Position numbers and translations under genes: made by a program
Notes under the pieces: model-generated
Seen by the model: only the letters and a program-made list of their open reading frames with translations
What the model was told of the DNA's origin: nothing
Database searches by the model: none
NCBI GenBank assembly: GCA_947492175.1
Contig: CANLMQ010000024.1
Location: 24,308 to 88,307, forward strand
Direction of reading: 5' to 3'
Origin: an uncultured Draconibacterium sp.
GTDB lineage: Bacteria > Bacteroidota > Bacteroidia > Bacteroidales > Prolixibacteraceae
DNA length: 64,000 bases
Shown: positions 55,807-63,887 of the stretch, in pieces
Layout: each line of letters opens with the position of its first letter
Numbering within the stretch: the stretch's first letter is position 1

Positions 55807-56340
55807 ATGATTAAAAGAAATAACAGACATTCTGTTGGAGAATCCCAAAAGGTTTTGGTTACCTATTTTTCTTACAGCGGAAATACCCGGGAAATCGCAA
55901 ACCAGATTCATCAGCAAATAGGTGGTGATATTTTTGAAATCCAATCAGCATCTGAATATCCGGCTAGTTACAACGATGTACTGGCCCGGGCAAAACAAGA
56001 AATACTGGCAGGTGTAAAACCGGTGCTCAGGAACCAGATAGCCACCCTGGATGATTACAAAATCATATTTATAGGTTACCCCAACTGGTGGAATACTTTT
56101 CCTGCGCCCGTATTAACTTTTCTGTCGGAGTATGATTTTACGAACAAAACCATTGTCCCATTCTGTACACACGGCGGAGGAGGAACCGGACGAAGCATTA
56201 ACGATATTGCCTTGCAATGTCCGGGAGCCACGGTGTTGGATGGCTTTTCAATCAACGGATATTCTGTTGGCAAAAACAATAGAGAAGTCGCTGCATGGAT
56301 CAGCAAGCTTAAAAATTTAATTCCGCAAAATATCAATTAA
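55807..56340 (+). CDS. Flavodoxin-like protein
   Basis: 177 residues of the flavodoxin fold. The FMN phosphate loop is SYSGNTREIA (about 24-33), the second loop GYPNWWNTFP (about 96) and the third THGGGGTGRS (about 125). It carries electrons or reduces quinone-like substrates in the cytosol. The start ATG gives about 15 extra residues (MIKRNNRHSVGESQK) before the first strand, and no other ATG is available. It opens the AraC-linked gene run and is followed by the alcohol dehydrogenase after 36 bases. Confidence 0.9.
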   Translation: MIKRNNRHSVGESQKVLVTYFSYSGNTREIANQIHQQIGGDIFEIQSASEYPASYNDVLARAKQEILAGVKPVLRNQIATLDDYKIIFIGYPNWWNTFPAPVLTFLSEYDFTNKTIVPFCTHGGGGTGRSINDIALQCPGATVLDGFSINGYSVGKNNREVAAWISKLKNLIPQNIN

Positions 56341-56376
56341 ACAAAACAGATACAGTTTAACATTTAATAAATAACA

Positions 56377-57525
56377 ATGAAAGATTTCACGTATTACAAT
56401 CCTACCCGAATCGAGTTCGGTAAAGGAAAAGAAGAAAACATAGGGCAATACATCTCTGAGTACGGAATAAAAAATGTGCTGATTGTGTATGGATCTGAAC
56501 GTATCAGAAAAAATGGGCTATTTGATAGAGTAGCAAAATCTCTTGGCGACAAAGGCATTACTTACGACGCACTTGGAGGTGTTGTCAGTAATCCTGTTTT
56601 AAGTAAAGTCCGCGAGGGCATAGAAATCGCAAAAACCAGAGAATCTGAAGCGGTTTTGGCAATTGGCGGCGGTTCTGTTCTCGACTCATCAAAAGCCATT
56701 GCTGCCGGAGCAGTTTATGAGGGCGATGTGTGGGACTTTTTTACCTACAAAGCAGTTCCCAATCAGGCTTTAAAGATTTTCGACATTATGACATTGGCCG
56801 CAACCGGAAGCGAAATGAACAACTTTGCGGTTATTACAAAAGAAGAAACCAGGGAGAAATTCAATTTAGCAGGAATGGCAACCTACCCTACCGTATCAGT
56901 AATTAATCCCGAATTGCAGGCAACCGTTAGCAATGACTACCTGGCTTATTCGGCTGCGGATATTTTTGCCCACAGTTTGGATATGTATTTATCGGCTACT
57001 TATTTACCCGAATACATGGCCGGCTATGTAGAAAATATCCTGAAAACCGTAATGCGTACCACTGAAATTCTGCTTAATGACAGCACAAATTACGAAGCAA
57101 GAGGAGAATTTGCCTGGGCAGCCACGCAGGCCTTAAACTTTACTACATTTTGCGGCATCGAAAACAACCGGTACGATACTCATTTTCTGGAGCATACCTT
57201 ATCGGCCGAATACAACATTGCCCACGGTGCAGGATTGTCTGTTCTAATGCCGGCGTGGATGAAATGGCAAAAGGATTTTTTACCCGAACGATTCAGCCGT
57301 TTTGCCAAAACCATGTTTAATGCCGATAATGCCGATGCCGGAATTGAAGCACTAAAACAATGGTATTCAAAAATTGGCGCTCCTGTAACCCTTAAAGAAG
57401 GCAATATACCGGAAGAAGATATTCCAATGTTAGTTGATAAATTACATGCTATTGGTATTATGTGGAGAGCAGAATCGCTTTACACCAAAGAAATGATTAC
57501 TACGGTGTTGGAAAATGCAAAATAA
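56377..57525 (+). CDS. Iron-containing alcohol dehydrogenase (YqhD/BDH-like)
   Basis: 382 residues. The start YYNPTRIEFGKGKEENIGQY and the NAD(P) loop GGGSVLDSSKAIAAG are the butanol-dehydrogenase/YqhD pattern. Metal ligands are AADIFAHSLD (Asp and His, about 195), and DTHFLEHTL and YNIAHGAGL (two further His, about 270-290). It reduces aldehydes, often with NADPH, and in relatives detoxifies reactive aldehydes. Position beside an AraC regulator and a flavodoxin supports a redox or carbonyl stress role. Confidence 0.93.
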   Translation: MKDFTYYNPTRIEFGKGKEENIGQYISEYGIKNVLIVYGSERIRKNGLFDRVAKSLGDKGITYDALGGVVSNPVLSKVREGIEIAKTRESEAVLAIGGGSVLDSSKAIAAGAVYEGDVWDFFTYKAVPNQALKIFDIMTLAATGSEMNNFAVITKEETREKFNLAGMATYPTVSVINPELQATVSNDYLAYSAADIFAHSLDMYLSATYLPEYMAGYVENILKTVMRTTEILLNDSTNYEARGEFAWAATQALNFTTFCGIENNRYDTHFLEHTLSAEYNIAHGAGLSVLMPAWMKWQKDFLPERFSRFAKTMFNADNADAGIEALKQWYSKIGAPVTLKEGNIPEEDIPMLVDKLHAIGIMWRAESLYTKEMITTVLENAK

Positions 57526-57547
57526 CAGTTCACCAAATTAAACGAGA

Positions 57548-58105
57548 ATGAGCAGGAATATTTTTGAACGTTTACAAGCCGGAGAAGCAGTATCATATAC
57601 CGACCCACAACATAACCAGATTAGTGAAGCGGCTGCCCGTACAACAAAATTGCTGGTAAAACTTAATGCAACTGCCAACACCGGCAAAGTACGCAAGTTG
57701 TGGGGCAAAATAACAGGTACACCGCTTGATTCTAGCACAATGATTCAGGTGCCGGTTTATATCAATATCGGAAAGTTTACCCGTATTGGTAAAAATGTAT
57801 ACATCAATCATGCCTGCACATTTCTCGATATGGGCACAATAACCATTGGCGACAATGTTTTAATTGGCCCTAAAGTGAATATTTTATCTGAAGAACATCC
57901 GGTGAACATTGCTGAACGAAAAGCTTTGCTGGTAAAACCTGTTGTTATTAAACAGAATGCCTGGATTGGTGCTGCAGCCACTATTTTGCCCGGTGTTACC
58001 GTTGGCGAAAATTCTGTTGTTGCAGCCGGAGCGGTAGTTAACAAAGATGTATCGGACAATACTATTGTTGCCGGCGTTCCGGCTAAAGTTATTAAATCAC
58101 TATAG
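57548..58105 (+). CDS. Hexapeptide-repeat sugar O-acetyltransferase (LacA/Maa-like)
   Basis: 185 residues. Left-handed beta-helix repeats (ITIGDNVLIGPKVNI, AWIGAAATILPGVTVGENSV, VVNKDVSDNTIVAGVPAKVI) are typical of maltose/galactoside acetyltransferases. The catalytic His is in ILSEEHPVN (about 118). The usual N-terminal Mac domain is present in divergent form (IFERLQAGEAVSYTDPQHNQ). It acetylates a small sugar or a related acceptor. It follows the dehydrogenase by 22 bases and precedes the cupin gene by 13, so it is in the same operon. Confidence 0.9.
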   Translation: MSRNIFERLQAGEAVSYTDPQHNQISEAAARTTKLLVKLNATANTGKVRKLWGKITGTPLDSSTMIQVPVYINIGKFTRIGKNVYINHACTFLDMGTITIGDNVLIGPKVNILSEEHPVNIAERKALLVKPVVIKQNAWIGAAATILPGVTVGENSVVAAGAVVNKDVSDNTIVAGVPAKVIKSL

Positions 58106-58118
58106 CAAAGTGTTTAAA

Positions 58119-58589
58119 ATGAAACAAATAATAATCACAGCTTGCGCGGCATTAATTTTAATGTCGTGCAATACAAAAAACAATTCGACAATGAAAAGAA
58201 ACGAAATTTTTCCAAAAGGACAGAAAGTAACCGAGAATTTTACCGGTGATACCTGGGTGGAAATGCTCACAACCGATGGTGCAAACTTCGATGCCATGAG
58301 TTACAATGTAACCTTTGCTCCGGGAAGCCGGACTGACTGGCATTCGCATCCCGGCGGACAACTGCTTTACTGTACCTCGGGCGAAGGATGTTACCAGGAA
58401 AAAGGAAAAGCCGTTCGGCACTTAAAAGCCGGCGATGTGGTTGAAATTAAACCCGATTTAGTGCACTGGCATGGTGCTGCACCCGATAAAGAGTTTATTC
58501 ATTTAGGTATCAGCACACAACTGTCGAAAGGACCGGCAACATGGTACGGTGCAGTTAGCGATAAAGAATATTCCGGTTCGGAGAAGTAA
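58119..58589 (+). CDS. Cupin-domain lipoprotein
   Basis: 157 residues from the ATG at 58119. The frame is open earlier, but this start gives a normal lipoprotein signal (ACAALILMSC, Cys about 16). The cupin metal site is WHSHPGGQLLYCTSGEG and PDLVHWHGA, with His residues spaced as in small metal cupins of the carboxymuconolactone-decarboxylase-linked type. It is last in the AraC-linked operon, and such cupins often accompany flavodoxin or dehydrogenase genes. Exact role unknown; a periplasmic metal-binding or oxidation step is plausible. Confidence 0.85.
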   Translation: MKQIIITACAALILMSCNTKNNSTMKRNEIFPKGQKVTENFTGDTWVEMLTTDGANFDAMSYNVTFAPGSRTDWHSHPGGQLLYCTSGEGCYQEKGKAVRHLKAGDVVEIKPDLVHWHGAAPDKEFIHLGISTQLSKGPATWYGAVSDKEYSGSEK

Positions 58590-59025
58590 AACAAAGCATT
58601 GGTCATTAGTCACCTGTCATTGAGAGGAACAATTTTAACAAGTGACCGCTGACAAATGACTATTGATAAATAACTCTGCCCCTAAACTGGTCATTAGTCA
58701 TTGGGAAGAACAACTTTTCCTAATGACTATTGACAATTGACCAATAACCTACAACCCGAAACACGCAACTTGCAACCTGTTATTAGTTTTTGGGAAGAAC
58801 GATTTAACTAATGACTATTGGCCAATAACCTGCAACTTGAAACTTACTACCTGTACCCCGCAACTCTAAACTCATAACTTTCCACAAAAATCATTTGTCT
58901 AATTCCTCCTTATTGTTAAATTTACTCGCACTGAAAAACCCGGTGACTCCCCGAAGAAGATTTGCAGCGAACGACAGCCACCCCAGGATTTCAAATGACA
59001 TTAGAGGAATTAAAAACGAACTATA
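58590..59025. repeat. 436-base gap with three degenerate hairpin repeats
   Basis: No gene is supported. Three related units of about 90-110 bases start near 58600, 58689 and 58781. Each has an arm like TCATTAGTCATT, then GGGAAGAAC, then the opposite arm like AATGACTATTGAC. The clearest pair is AGTCATT (58696-58702) with AATGACT (58722-58728). Units 2 and 3 end in short words of the CAACCTGCAACTTG type. Confidence 0.65.
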
Positions 59026-59523
59026 ATGGACAACTATAAAATGACTTCTAAAGATTTTTTTAAATCCATACAAATCATTCATTTCGCATTAATGACTGGT
59101 TTGATTTTTTTTGGAGCTATTACATTCTATTTAAATTATTCAGGACTTGCAATTGAGAATGAAACTGAAATGAATACCGCCTTTATGTATGTTGTTCCTA
59201 TATTTACAATTTCCGGAATATTCGCAAGCAATTTTTTGTTTAAACAAAGACTTAAAAATTGTGTAAAACAATCAACTTTAAAAGAAAAACTGAACGAATA
59301 TCGTTCTGCATTAATTATAAAGTTTGCGATTATTGAAGGAAGTTCGTTTTTTGTAGTAATTGCTTACTATCTGACAGGGCAATACATTTATCTTGGATTT
59401 TTAGGATTGCTTCTTATAATATTTGTGACATACAGACCAACAAAAGAAAAAGCAATCATGGATCTGGAATTAAGTCATTTAGACAAGCAATTAATTCATG
59501 ACTCAGACGCAACTATTAATTAA
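59026..59523 (+). CDS. Unknown four-helix membrane protein
   Basis: 165 residues, not recognised. Four hydrophobic segments (about 15-33, 50-68, 92-110, 118-134) form two hairpins joined by a basic cytosolic loop (FKQRLKNCVKQSTLKEKL). The C-terminus is polar. Start at ATG 59026; the in-frame ATG at 59041 is also possible. It leads a run of small membrane proteins that ends near 61.8 kb. No known domain is visible. Confidence 0.7.
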   Translation: MDNYKMTSKDFFKSIQIIHFALMTGLIFFGAITFYLNYSGLAIENETEMNTAFMYVVPIFTISGIFASNFLFKQRLKNCVKQSTLKEKLNEYRSALIIKFAIIEGSSFFVVIAYYLTGQYIYLGFLGLLLIIFVTYRPTKEKAIMDLELSHLDKQLIHDSDATIN

Positions 59524-59563
59524 AGAGATAAAACCACTGAATACCAAATAAACAACTAAAACA

Positions 59564-59962
59564 ATGAATAAACCAAAATACCCCGGAGTTTCAATAAGAG
59601 TTAAGGCGGTTGTATGCGACTCGATTGTACTCGTTCTACTTATGATTGGAGCCACAAACCTGTTTGAAATTATTGGTGATGTTCCAGACTTTGCCCGGAT
59701 AATAGCATTTGTATTTATCTTTCTTCTTTACGATCCTCTTCTTACCAGTACCATTGGCGGAACTCTTGGGCATATGATTTTTGGGATTCGTGTAAAACGA
59801 GAAAAAAACCAGGACAAAAACTTTCTTTTTCCCCTTGCGGTAGTTCGATACATTATAAAAGCTTTGCTAGGCTGGGTTTCATTACTAACCGTTTCGGGCA
59901 ATAAAAAAGGAAAAGCAATTCACGATTTGGCTGTTCGGTCAATTGTTATTTATAAAAACTAA
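59564..59962 (+). CDS. RDD family membrane protein
   Basis: 132 residues with the RDD pattern: an N-terminal basic-then-Asp helix start (RVKAVVCDSIVLVLLMI, the R...D pair), YDPLLTSTIGGTLGHMIFGI in the centre and KAIHDLAVRSIVIYK at the end. Two to three membrane helices. RDD proteins are small, widespread and mostly uncharacterised; transport of small ions has been proposed for some members. Forty bases after the previous gene, so the two may be co-transcribed. Confidence 0.88.
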   Translation: MNKPKYPGVSIRVKAVVCDSIVLVLLMIGATNLFEIIGDVPDFARIIAFVFIFLLYDPLLTSTIGGTLGHMIFGIRVKREKNQDKNFLFPLAVVRYIIKALLGWVSLLTVSGNKKGKAIHDLAVRSIVIYKN

Positions 59963-60028
59963 CAACAAAGAGCTTTCATATACAAACCGCCGGCAATGCT
60001 ACCAAAACATACATAAAATAACACCAGA

Positions 60029-60691
60029 ATGAATTTAAAAGAAAACAACCACTCCGAAGAAACAACCGTACTATCCGACAAGGAAGTTTTTACGAATATC
60101 TGGACTTCGCCAAGAAAAGTATTCAAGTATATAAACAATAATGAATACGACAAATTTGTATATGTTTTATTGTTTCTGGCAGGCATTACACAAGCTTTTG
60201 ACAGGGCAGTAACTAAAAGTATGGGCGATAACCTTTCTCTGATTGTAGTGATTATTATTTGTGTACTCCTCGGAGGTTTTTTGGGTTGGATATCACTTTA
60301 TTTTTACTCAGCATTAATAAGCTGGACGGGAAAATGGCTTAACGGACAAGGCGATACAACTTCATTACTAAGAATGACTGCACACGCAATGTTGCCATCA
60401 ATCGTAGCCTTGGTCTTATTAATTCCTCAAATTATTTATTTTGGAAATGCAATATTTCAAAGCGAAATTGATATTTCCTCGAGCGGAACAATACCTAAAT
60501 TTATTTATTATTCCACAGCATTTTTGGAAACAATTTTAGGTGCCTGGACATTGATACTATTCGTTATTGGAATCTCTGAAATACAGAAACTTTCAATTGG
60601 AAAATCAATACTTAATATGATACTACCGGGGCTTATAATTATTGTACCTATTGCTACAATTGCCTATATTCTGGGAGATTTTTTTGGATAA
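60029..60691 (+). CDS. YIP1 family membrane protein
   Basis: 220 residues. A soluble start with EVFTNIWTSPRKVFKYINN is the usual beginning of bacterial YIP1-family proteins. Five membrane helices follow (about 45-60, 74-92, 110-140, 160-180, 195-215) with a WISLYFYSALISWTGKWLNG core. The function of the bacterial family is unknown. It sits 66 bases after the RDD gene. Confidence 0.83.
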   Translation: MNLKENNHSEETTVLSDKEVFTNIWTSPRKVFKYINNNEYDKFVYVLLFLAGITQAFDRAVTKSMGDNLSLIVVIIICVLLGGFLGWISLYFYSALISWTGKWLNGQGDTTSLLRMTAHAMLPSIVALVLLIPQIIYFGNAIFQSEIDISSSGTIPKFIYYSTAFLETILGAWTLILFVIGISEIQKLSIGKSILNMILPGLIIIVPIATIAYILGDFFG

Positions 60692-60781
60692 AAAATAGCA
60701 GACAAAAGTGAGGCAAAAGACAAATAAATTAGAATCTTTAATACCTTTCCATCCGCTAAAACTATTATAATAAAAACAATA

Positions 60782-61258
60782 ATGATTGTAACAAACAGAA
60801 TAAAACTAACCTATAAAAATTTGTTTCTCATCCTTATTACCAGATACATAAAAAAACGATGGTGGCTGTTAATCTGGATCTGGGTTTTGGCAACAATTCT
60901 GGCACTACAAGAAAACTATACTTCATTCGAATACTTTTTCATGCTATTGGCAATTATTTATCCACTTGCTCTGGTAATACAATTCTGGATGTATGTAAAA
61001 TCGAATGATAACAAGTTATTGCTTACGGAGAGACACTATGAGATTGATAGTGAAAAAATTGTTGGAATTATTGATAGTGATACTTATTCTCCAATAAAAC
61101 TTGAACATTTTATAAAGGTTGACAAGATTCGGGAAACGTATCTCCTCTATATTTCAAAAAATCAGTTTATATACATTCCGGGTAGTTCATTTAAGAACGA
61201 TTCAGAAAAAGAATGGTTTGAAACCGAGATTATCAAAAAAATAGCAAATAAAAAGTAA
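60782..61258 (+). CDS. YcxB-like protein
   Basis: 158 residues: two membrane helices (about 27-43 and 50-69), then a soluble C-terminal part with RHYEIDSEKIVGIIDSDTYS, EHFIKVDKIRETYLLYISKN and QFIYIPGSSFKNDSEKEWF. The last part matches the YcxB-like C-terminal pattern (DYLLLYIS...IPK..F). Function unknown. Separated from the YIP1 gene by 90 bases and from the next by 25, so it is likely in the same transcription unit as the downstream gene. Confidence 0.78.
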   Translation: MIVTNRIKLTYKNLFLILITRYIKKRWWLLIWIWVLATILALQENYTSFEYFFMLLAIIYPLALVIQFWMYVKSNDNKLLLTERHYEIDSEKIVGIIDSDTYSPIKLEHFIKVDKIRETYLLYISKNQFIYIPGSSFKNDSEKEWFETEIIKKIANKK

Positions 61259-61283
61259 CACACAATTATCAGATTTTAACATT

Positions 61284-61766
61284 ATGAAAAAGATTACCCT
61301 TATTATTTTTCTGCTGACAGCAGGATTTAGCTTCGTTTTTGCACAAAACGAAGCAGAGATTACCATGAAAAAAGTATTTGGTGGTTACCAATTTTACCAG
61401 GGAGACCAACGTTTAAACATGAAGGGACTTGTAAATGCCGTTGAAAACAACGAACAAGCTTTTGCAGAGATGAAAGCAGCACGGTCGACCTATACTTTTG
61501 CCACGATTATGAGTGGTGCCGCCGGTTTTATGATTGGTTACCCCGTAGGAACTGCCATTGGCGGTGGAGATCCCAACTGGGCCCTGGCCGGAATTGGGGC
61601 AGGATTAATTCTTGTATCCATTCCCATAAGTCAAAAATTCAACAAACAAGCCAAACAAGCTGTCGACACCTACAACGCTGGCCTGCCAACCAGTTCGTTT
61701 TGGGATAAAAACGAGCTTCGGCTTTCGATGACCGGGAACGGCGTTGGATTAACTCTGTGGTTTTAA
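61284..61766 (+). CDS. Unknown secreted protein with glycine-zipper membrane segment
   Basis: 160 residues. Signal peptide to about 21 (AGFSFVFAQ), a small conserved start (YQFYQGDQRLNMKGL) resembling a recurring Bacteroidota family of unknown function, then a glycine-rich hydrophobic pair (about 75-112, SGAAGFMIGYPVGTAIGGG, ALAGIGAGLILVSIPIS). The C-terminus (LRLSMTGNGVGLTLWF) ends in an aromatic residue as outer-membrane proteins do. A terminator follows. Confidence 0.75.
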   Translation: MKKITLIIFLLTAGFSFVFAQNEAEITMKKVFGGYQFYQGDQRLNMKGLVNAVENNEQAFAEMKAARSTYTFATIMSGAAGFMIGYPVGTAIGGGDPNWALAGIGAGLILVSIPISQKFNKQAKQAVDTYNAGLPTSSFWDKNELRLSMTGNGVGLTLWF

Positions 61767-62107
61767 CCCGGATTATGCATTAAGTAGTCTATTGCGGGTT
61801 GGACCTTATATTTGCCAATACAAACAGGCTTCTCTTCGCCGGAACCGATCTGAAGCCTGTTTCTTATTTTTGCAAAAAGAAATCCTGACAAATAGGCACC
61901 AGCAGATGGAATTATATTCTTTAGCCCGACTAGCGCATTAATTATTCGACATAAAATGTGAAGAGCAAAATAGCCTTAAAAAGAATTTGAGATACAAATA
62001 AAACGAACATGTTGCATAATTCACCTAAGAGGATAATTAAAAATAAGTGCAAGTTCCCTGCCTGACTGCGCAAGCCGGGCCAGCTGAAAACAAACAATTT
62101 TAATAGA
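61767..62107. other. 341-base intergenic region
   Basis: Apart from the terminator at 61822-61872 the region shows no gene. The right half is an AT-rich leader for the leucine-rich-repeat protein; no firm promoter can be set. Confidence 0.5.
61822..61872 (+). terminator. Long-stem terminator after the small membrane protein run
   Basis: AAACAGGCTTC (61822-61832) pairs with GAAGCCTGTTT (61852-61862) around a 19-base loop and is followed by a T-rich tail. Confidence 0.75.
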
Positions 62108-63241
62108 ATGAAAAATTACAAAAGAAACTTTCAACATCTCATCTTAATTCTTTGTCTAATAATTACATCTTGTATTTCACAAAAGAAGATGACTAGTCAA
62201 GAAGAAGAACAACAACAACCCATATCCACCAAAACTCAAATAAAACAAAACAAATACAATTTTGACCTTTCTTATTTGAATACAAAACCCAGGGAGACCT
62301 TTGTTGATTCAATGGGAAATATAAATTTTAGTGATACAATATTAGAAAATCAGATAAAAAAAGCACTTCTGTTAAATTCATCACAATCCGTTACAACAAC
62401 GATAGCCGATACGATTACAATCCTGGATATTGCGGGTAACAGGTCTGATAAATTTTCAGAAAAGATAAAATCTGTTGATGGTCTGCAATACTTTAAAAGT
62501 TTAAGAAGTCTAACTATAAGTTACAATTCAATATCAGATTTAACTCCTCTTGAAAAACTGGTTAACCTGGAGAAGTTAGTTGCCGAAAACAACATTATTA
62601 AAGAAATAACTCCTTTAAAAGACCTGACAAAACTGAAGTTACTCAATCTATACAGGAACAATGTATCGGACATTAGCGCCTTATCTAACCTAACTAATCT
62701 AACAGTCCTTCGCTTATGGGATAATAATGTAAGTACTATACAAACCTTAAGCAAACTTACAAACCTAAAAGAAATAAACCTGGGACAAAACCGGATTAAA
62801 GACATTTCCCCCCTGACTAACTGTAAAAAACTACATACAATATGGCTAGCTTTTAATCCAATAGTAAACCCGGAGTTGTTATCGGAGTTTAACGAAACAT
62901 TGAGAGTTTTATCAATTTCAGGATGCAATATTGAAAACATAGACTATCTTGAGAATTGCTATAAAATGAAAGACCTTTTAATATTCAGCAATCAAATTGA
63001 AGATATATCAGTCATTCGCAAAATGACAAGTTTAAAATCTCTAATTGCCTATAACAATCAAATTGAAAGCATTGATGTTGTTCCCCATTTAATAAAAGAA
63101 GGTGCATTTCAAGAAAGATCCCGATTTGGCGGATCAGGCATTAATATCGATTTAAAGAATAACCCCATAAACTTTGAAACAGAAAAGAACAAAAGAATTA
63201 AAACATATATTGAAGAGAATGTAAGAGGTGTTAAATTCTAA
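62108..63241 (+). CDS. Leucine-rich-repeat lipoprotein
   Basis: 377 residues. Lipoprotein signal (LCLIITSC, Cys about 22), a Gln-rich linker, then about eight leucine-rich repeats of 22 residues (consensus LxxLxxLxLxxNxIxDIxPLxxL, from about residue 125 to 345), the internalin-like type. Such surface lipoproteins usually bind other proteins. The last repeats are irregular. After the TAA stop at 63239 the same frame stays open for about 60 more codons with protein-like sequence; see the next entry. Confidence 0.87.
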   Translation: MKNYKRNFQHLILILCLIITSCISQKKMTSQEEEQQQPISTKTQIKQNKYNFDLSYLNTKPRETFVDSMGNINFSDTILENQIKKALLLNSSQSVTTTIADTITILDIAGNRSDKFSEKIKSVDGLQYFKSLRSLTISYNSISDLTPLEKLVNLEKLVAENNIIKEITPLKDLTKLKLLNLYRNNVSDISALSNLTNLTVLRLWDNNVSTIQTLSKLTNLKEINLGQNRIKDISPLTNCKKLHTIWLAFNPIVNPELLSEFNETLRVLSISGCNIENIDYLENCYKMKDLLIFSNQIEDISVIRKMTSLKSLIAYNNQIESIDVVPHLIKEGAFQERSRFGGSGINIDLKNNPINFETEKNKRIKTYIEENVRGVKF

Positions 63242-63424
63242 GGAACTACAACAAACAACAATTTGCATTTTATTTTGCATGCATTAAAAGCGCGAGGCAG
63301 TTTCCATTATGCACCCGACCTTCCATTTATCGAAAAATTCTTCGATAATAACCGGTTTGCCCTAAAGAAATACGAGATGAATGAATATGATTCTAAAACT
63401 ACCGTAATACAAAGATTAAAATAA
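63242..63424 (+). pseudogene. Coding-like remnant in frame after the LRR gene
   Basis: In the same frame as the LRR gene and with no ATG at its head, the sequence reads ...NLHFILHALKARGSFHYAPD, then LPFIEKFFDNNRFALKKYE and ends at TAA 63422-63424. The composition is protein-like, not random. It may be the tail of a lost gene, possibly of a methyltransferase-like type judging from the RGSFHYAPDLPF pattern, which is a weak resemblance. Alternatively it is a formerly longer LRR protein cut by a stop. A terminator follows directly. Confidence 0.45.
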
Positions 63425-63429
63425 GACCC

Positions 63430-63458
63430 TCCCCGTTAATTCGGGGATTCTTTTTTTT
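63430..63458 (+). terminator. Intrinsic terminator after the LRR gene and remnant
   Basis: TCCCCG (63430-63435) pairs with CGGGGA (63442-63447) around TTAATT, followed by TTC and eight T residues. Confidence 0.85.
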
Positions 63459-63740
63459 CATAAAGCCTCAAAGTACTGCTTCCCGGCAGAAGAGAACAGA
63501 TCACCTCAATAACTATTTTTCGCCCTCCGTAAAATCACATTTTACTTTTTGTTTATCGGCTTGGAAGAAACTTCAGTGTATAACAGTTATAAGAACAGAC
63601 AAAGGAATAAAGAGAACTTCCCAACCCCCTTTACTAACCGGAGTTTGGGAAATATTCCACCGGTTTTCGTTTAAGAAAATGGAATGGCCCGTAGTCTTTA
63701 CGAACAAGTTGGAAACTAAAATTTCCTAGTCCATGCAATG
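63459..63740. other. Intergenic region before the 21-bp array
   Basis: About 280 bases without a supported gene. The word TGGA at 63680 and TCCA at 63730 fall in the phase of the array that follows, suggesting older, decayed units. Confidence 0.4.
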
Positions 63741-63887
63741 TATGGACTACCGGACGGTGTGCATGGAATACTCTACCCATTTCATGGACAAGTCCATGGC
63801 AATTATGGAACATTCCATCGGTATCGTGGACAAGTCCATGATGGTTATGGAATTATCCACAATCACTATTTCCTTGTCCATGGTTTT
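63741..63887. repeat. Seven-unit 21-bp tandem array of palindromes
   Basis: Seven imperfect units of exactly 21 bases with consensus YATGGACAAGTCCATGGT plus three variable bases. Each middle unit holds a TGGA-N4-TCCA palindrome, and centres fall at 63769.5, 63790.5, 63811.5, 63832.5 and 63853.5, that is 21 bases apart. Read as codons it gives a 7-residue His/Gly/Tyr pattern inside a 69-codon frame (63738-63947), which I do not accept as a gene. Noncoding binding or structured-RNA roles are possible. Confidence 0.8.

Noticed and set aside
58891..59001. Possible 36-residue protein on the - strand (MSFEILGWLSFAANLLRG...)
   Set aside because: It looks partly membrane-like, but it has no convincing ribosome site and lies in a repeat-rich gap next to the divergent start of another gene. 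Too little support.
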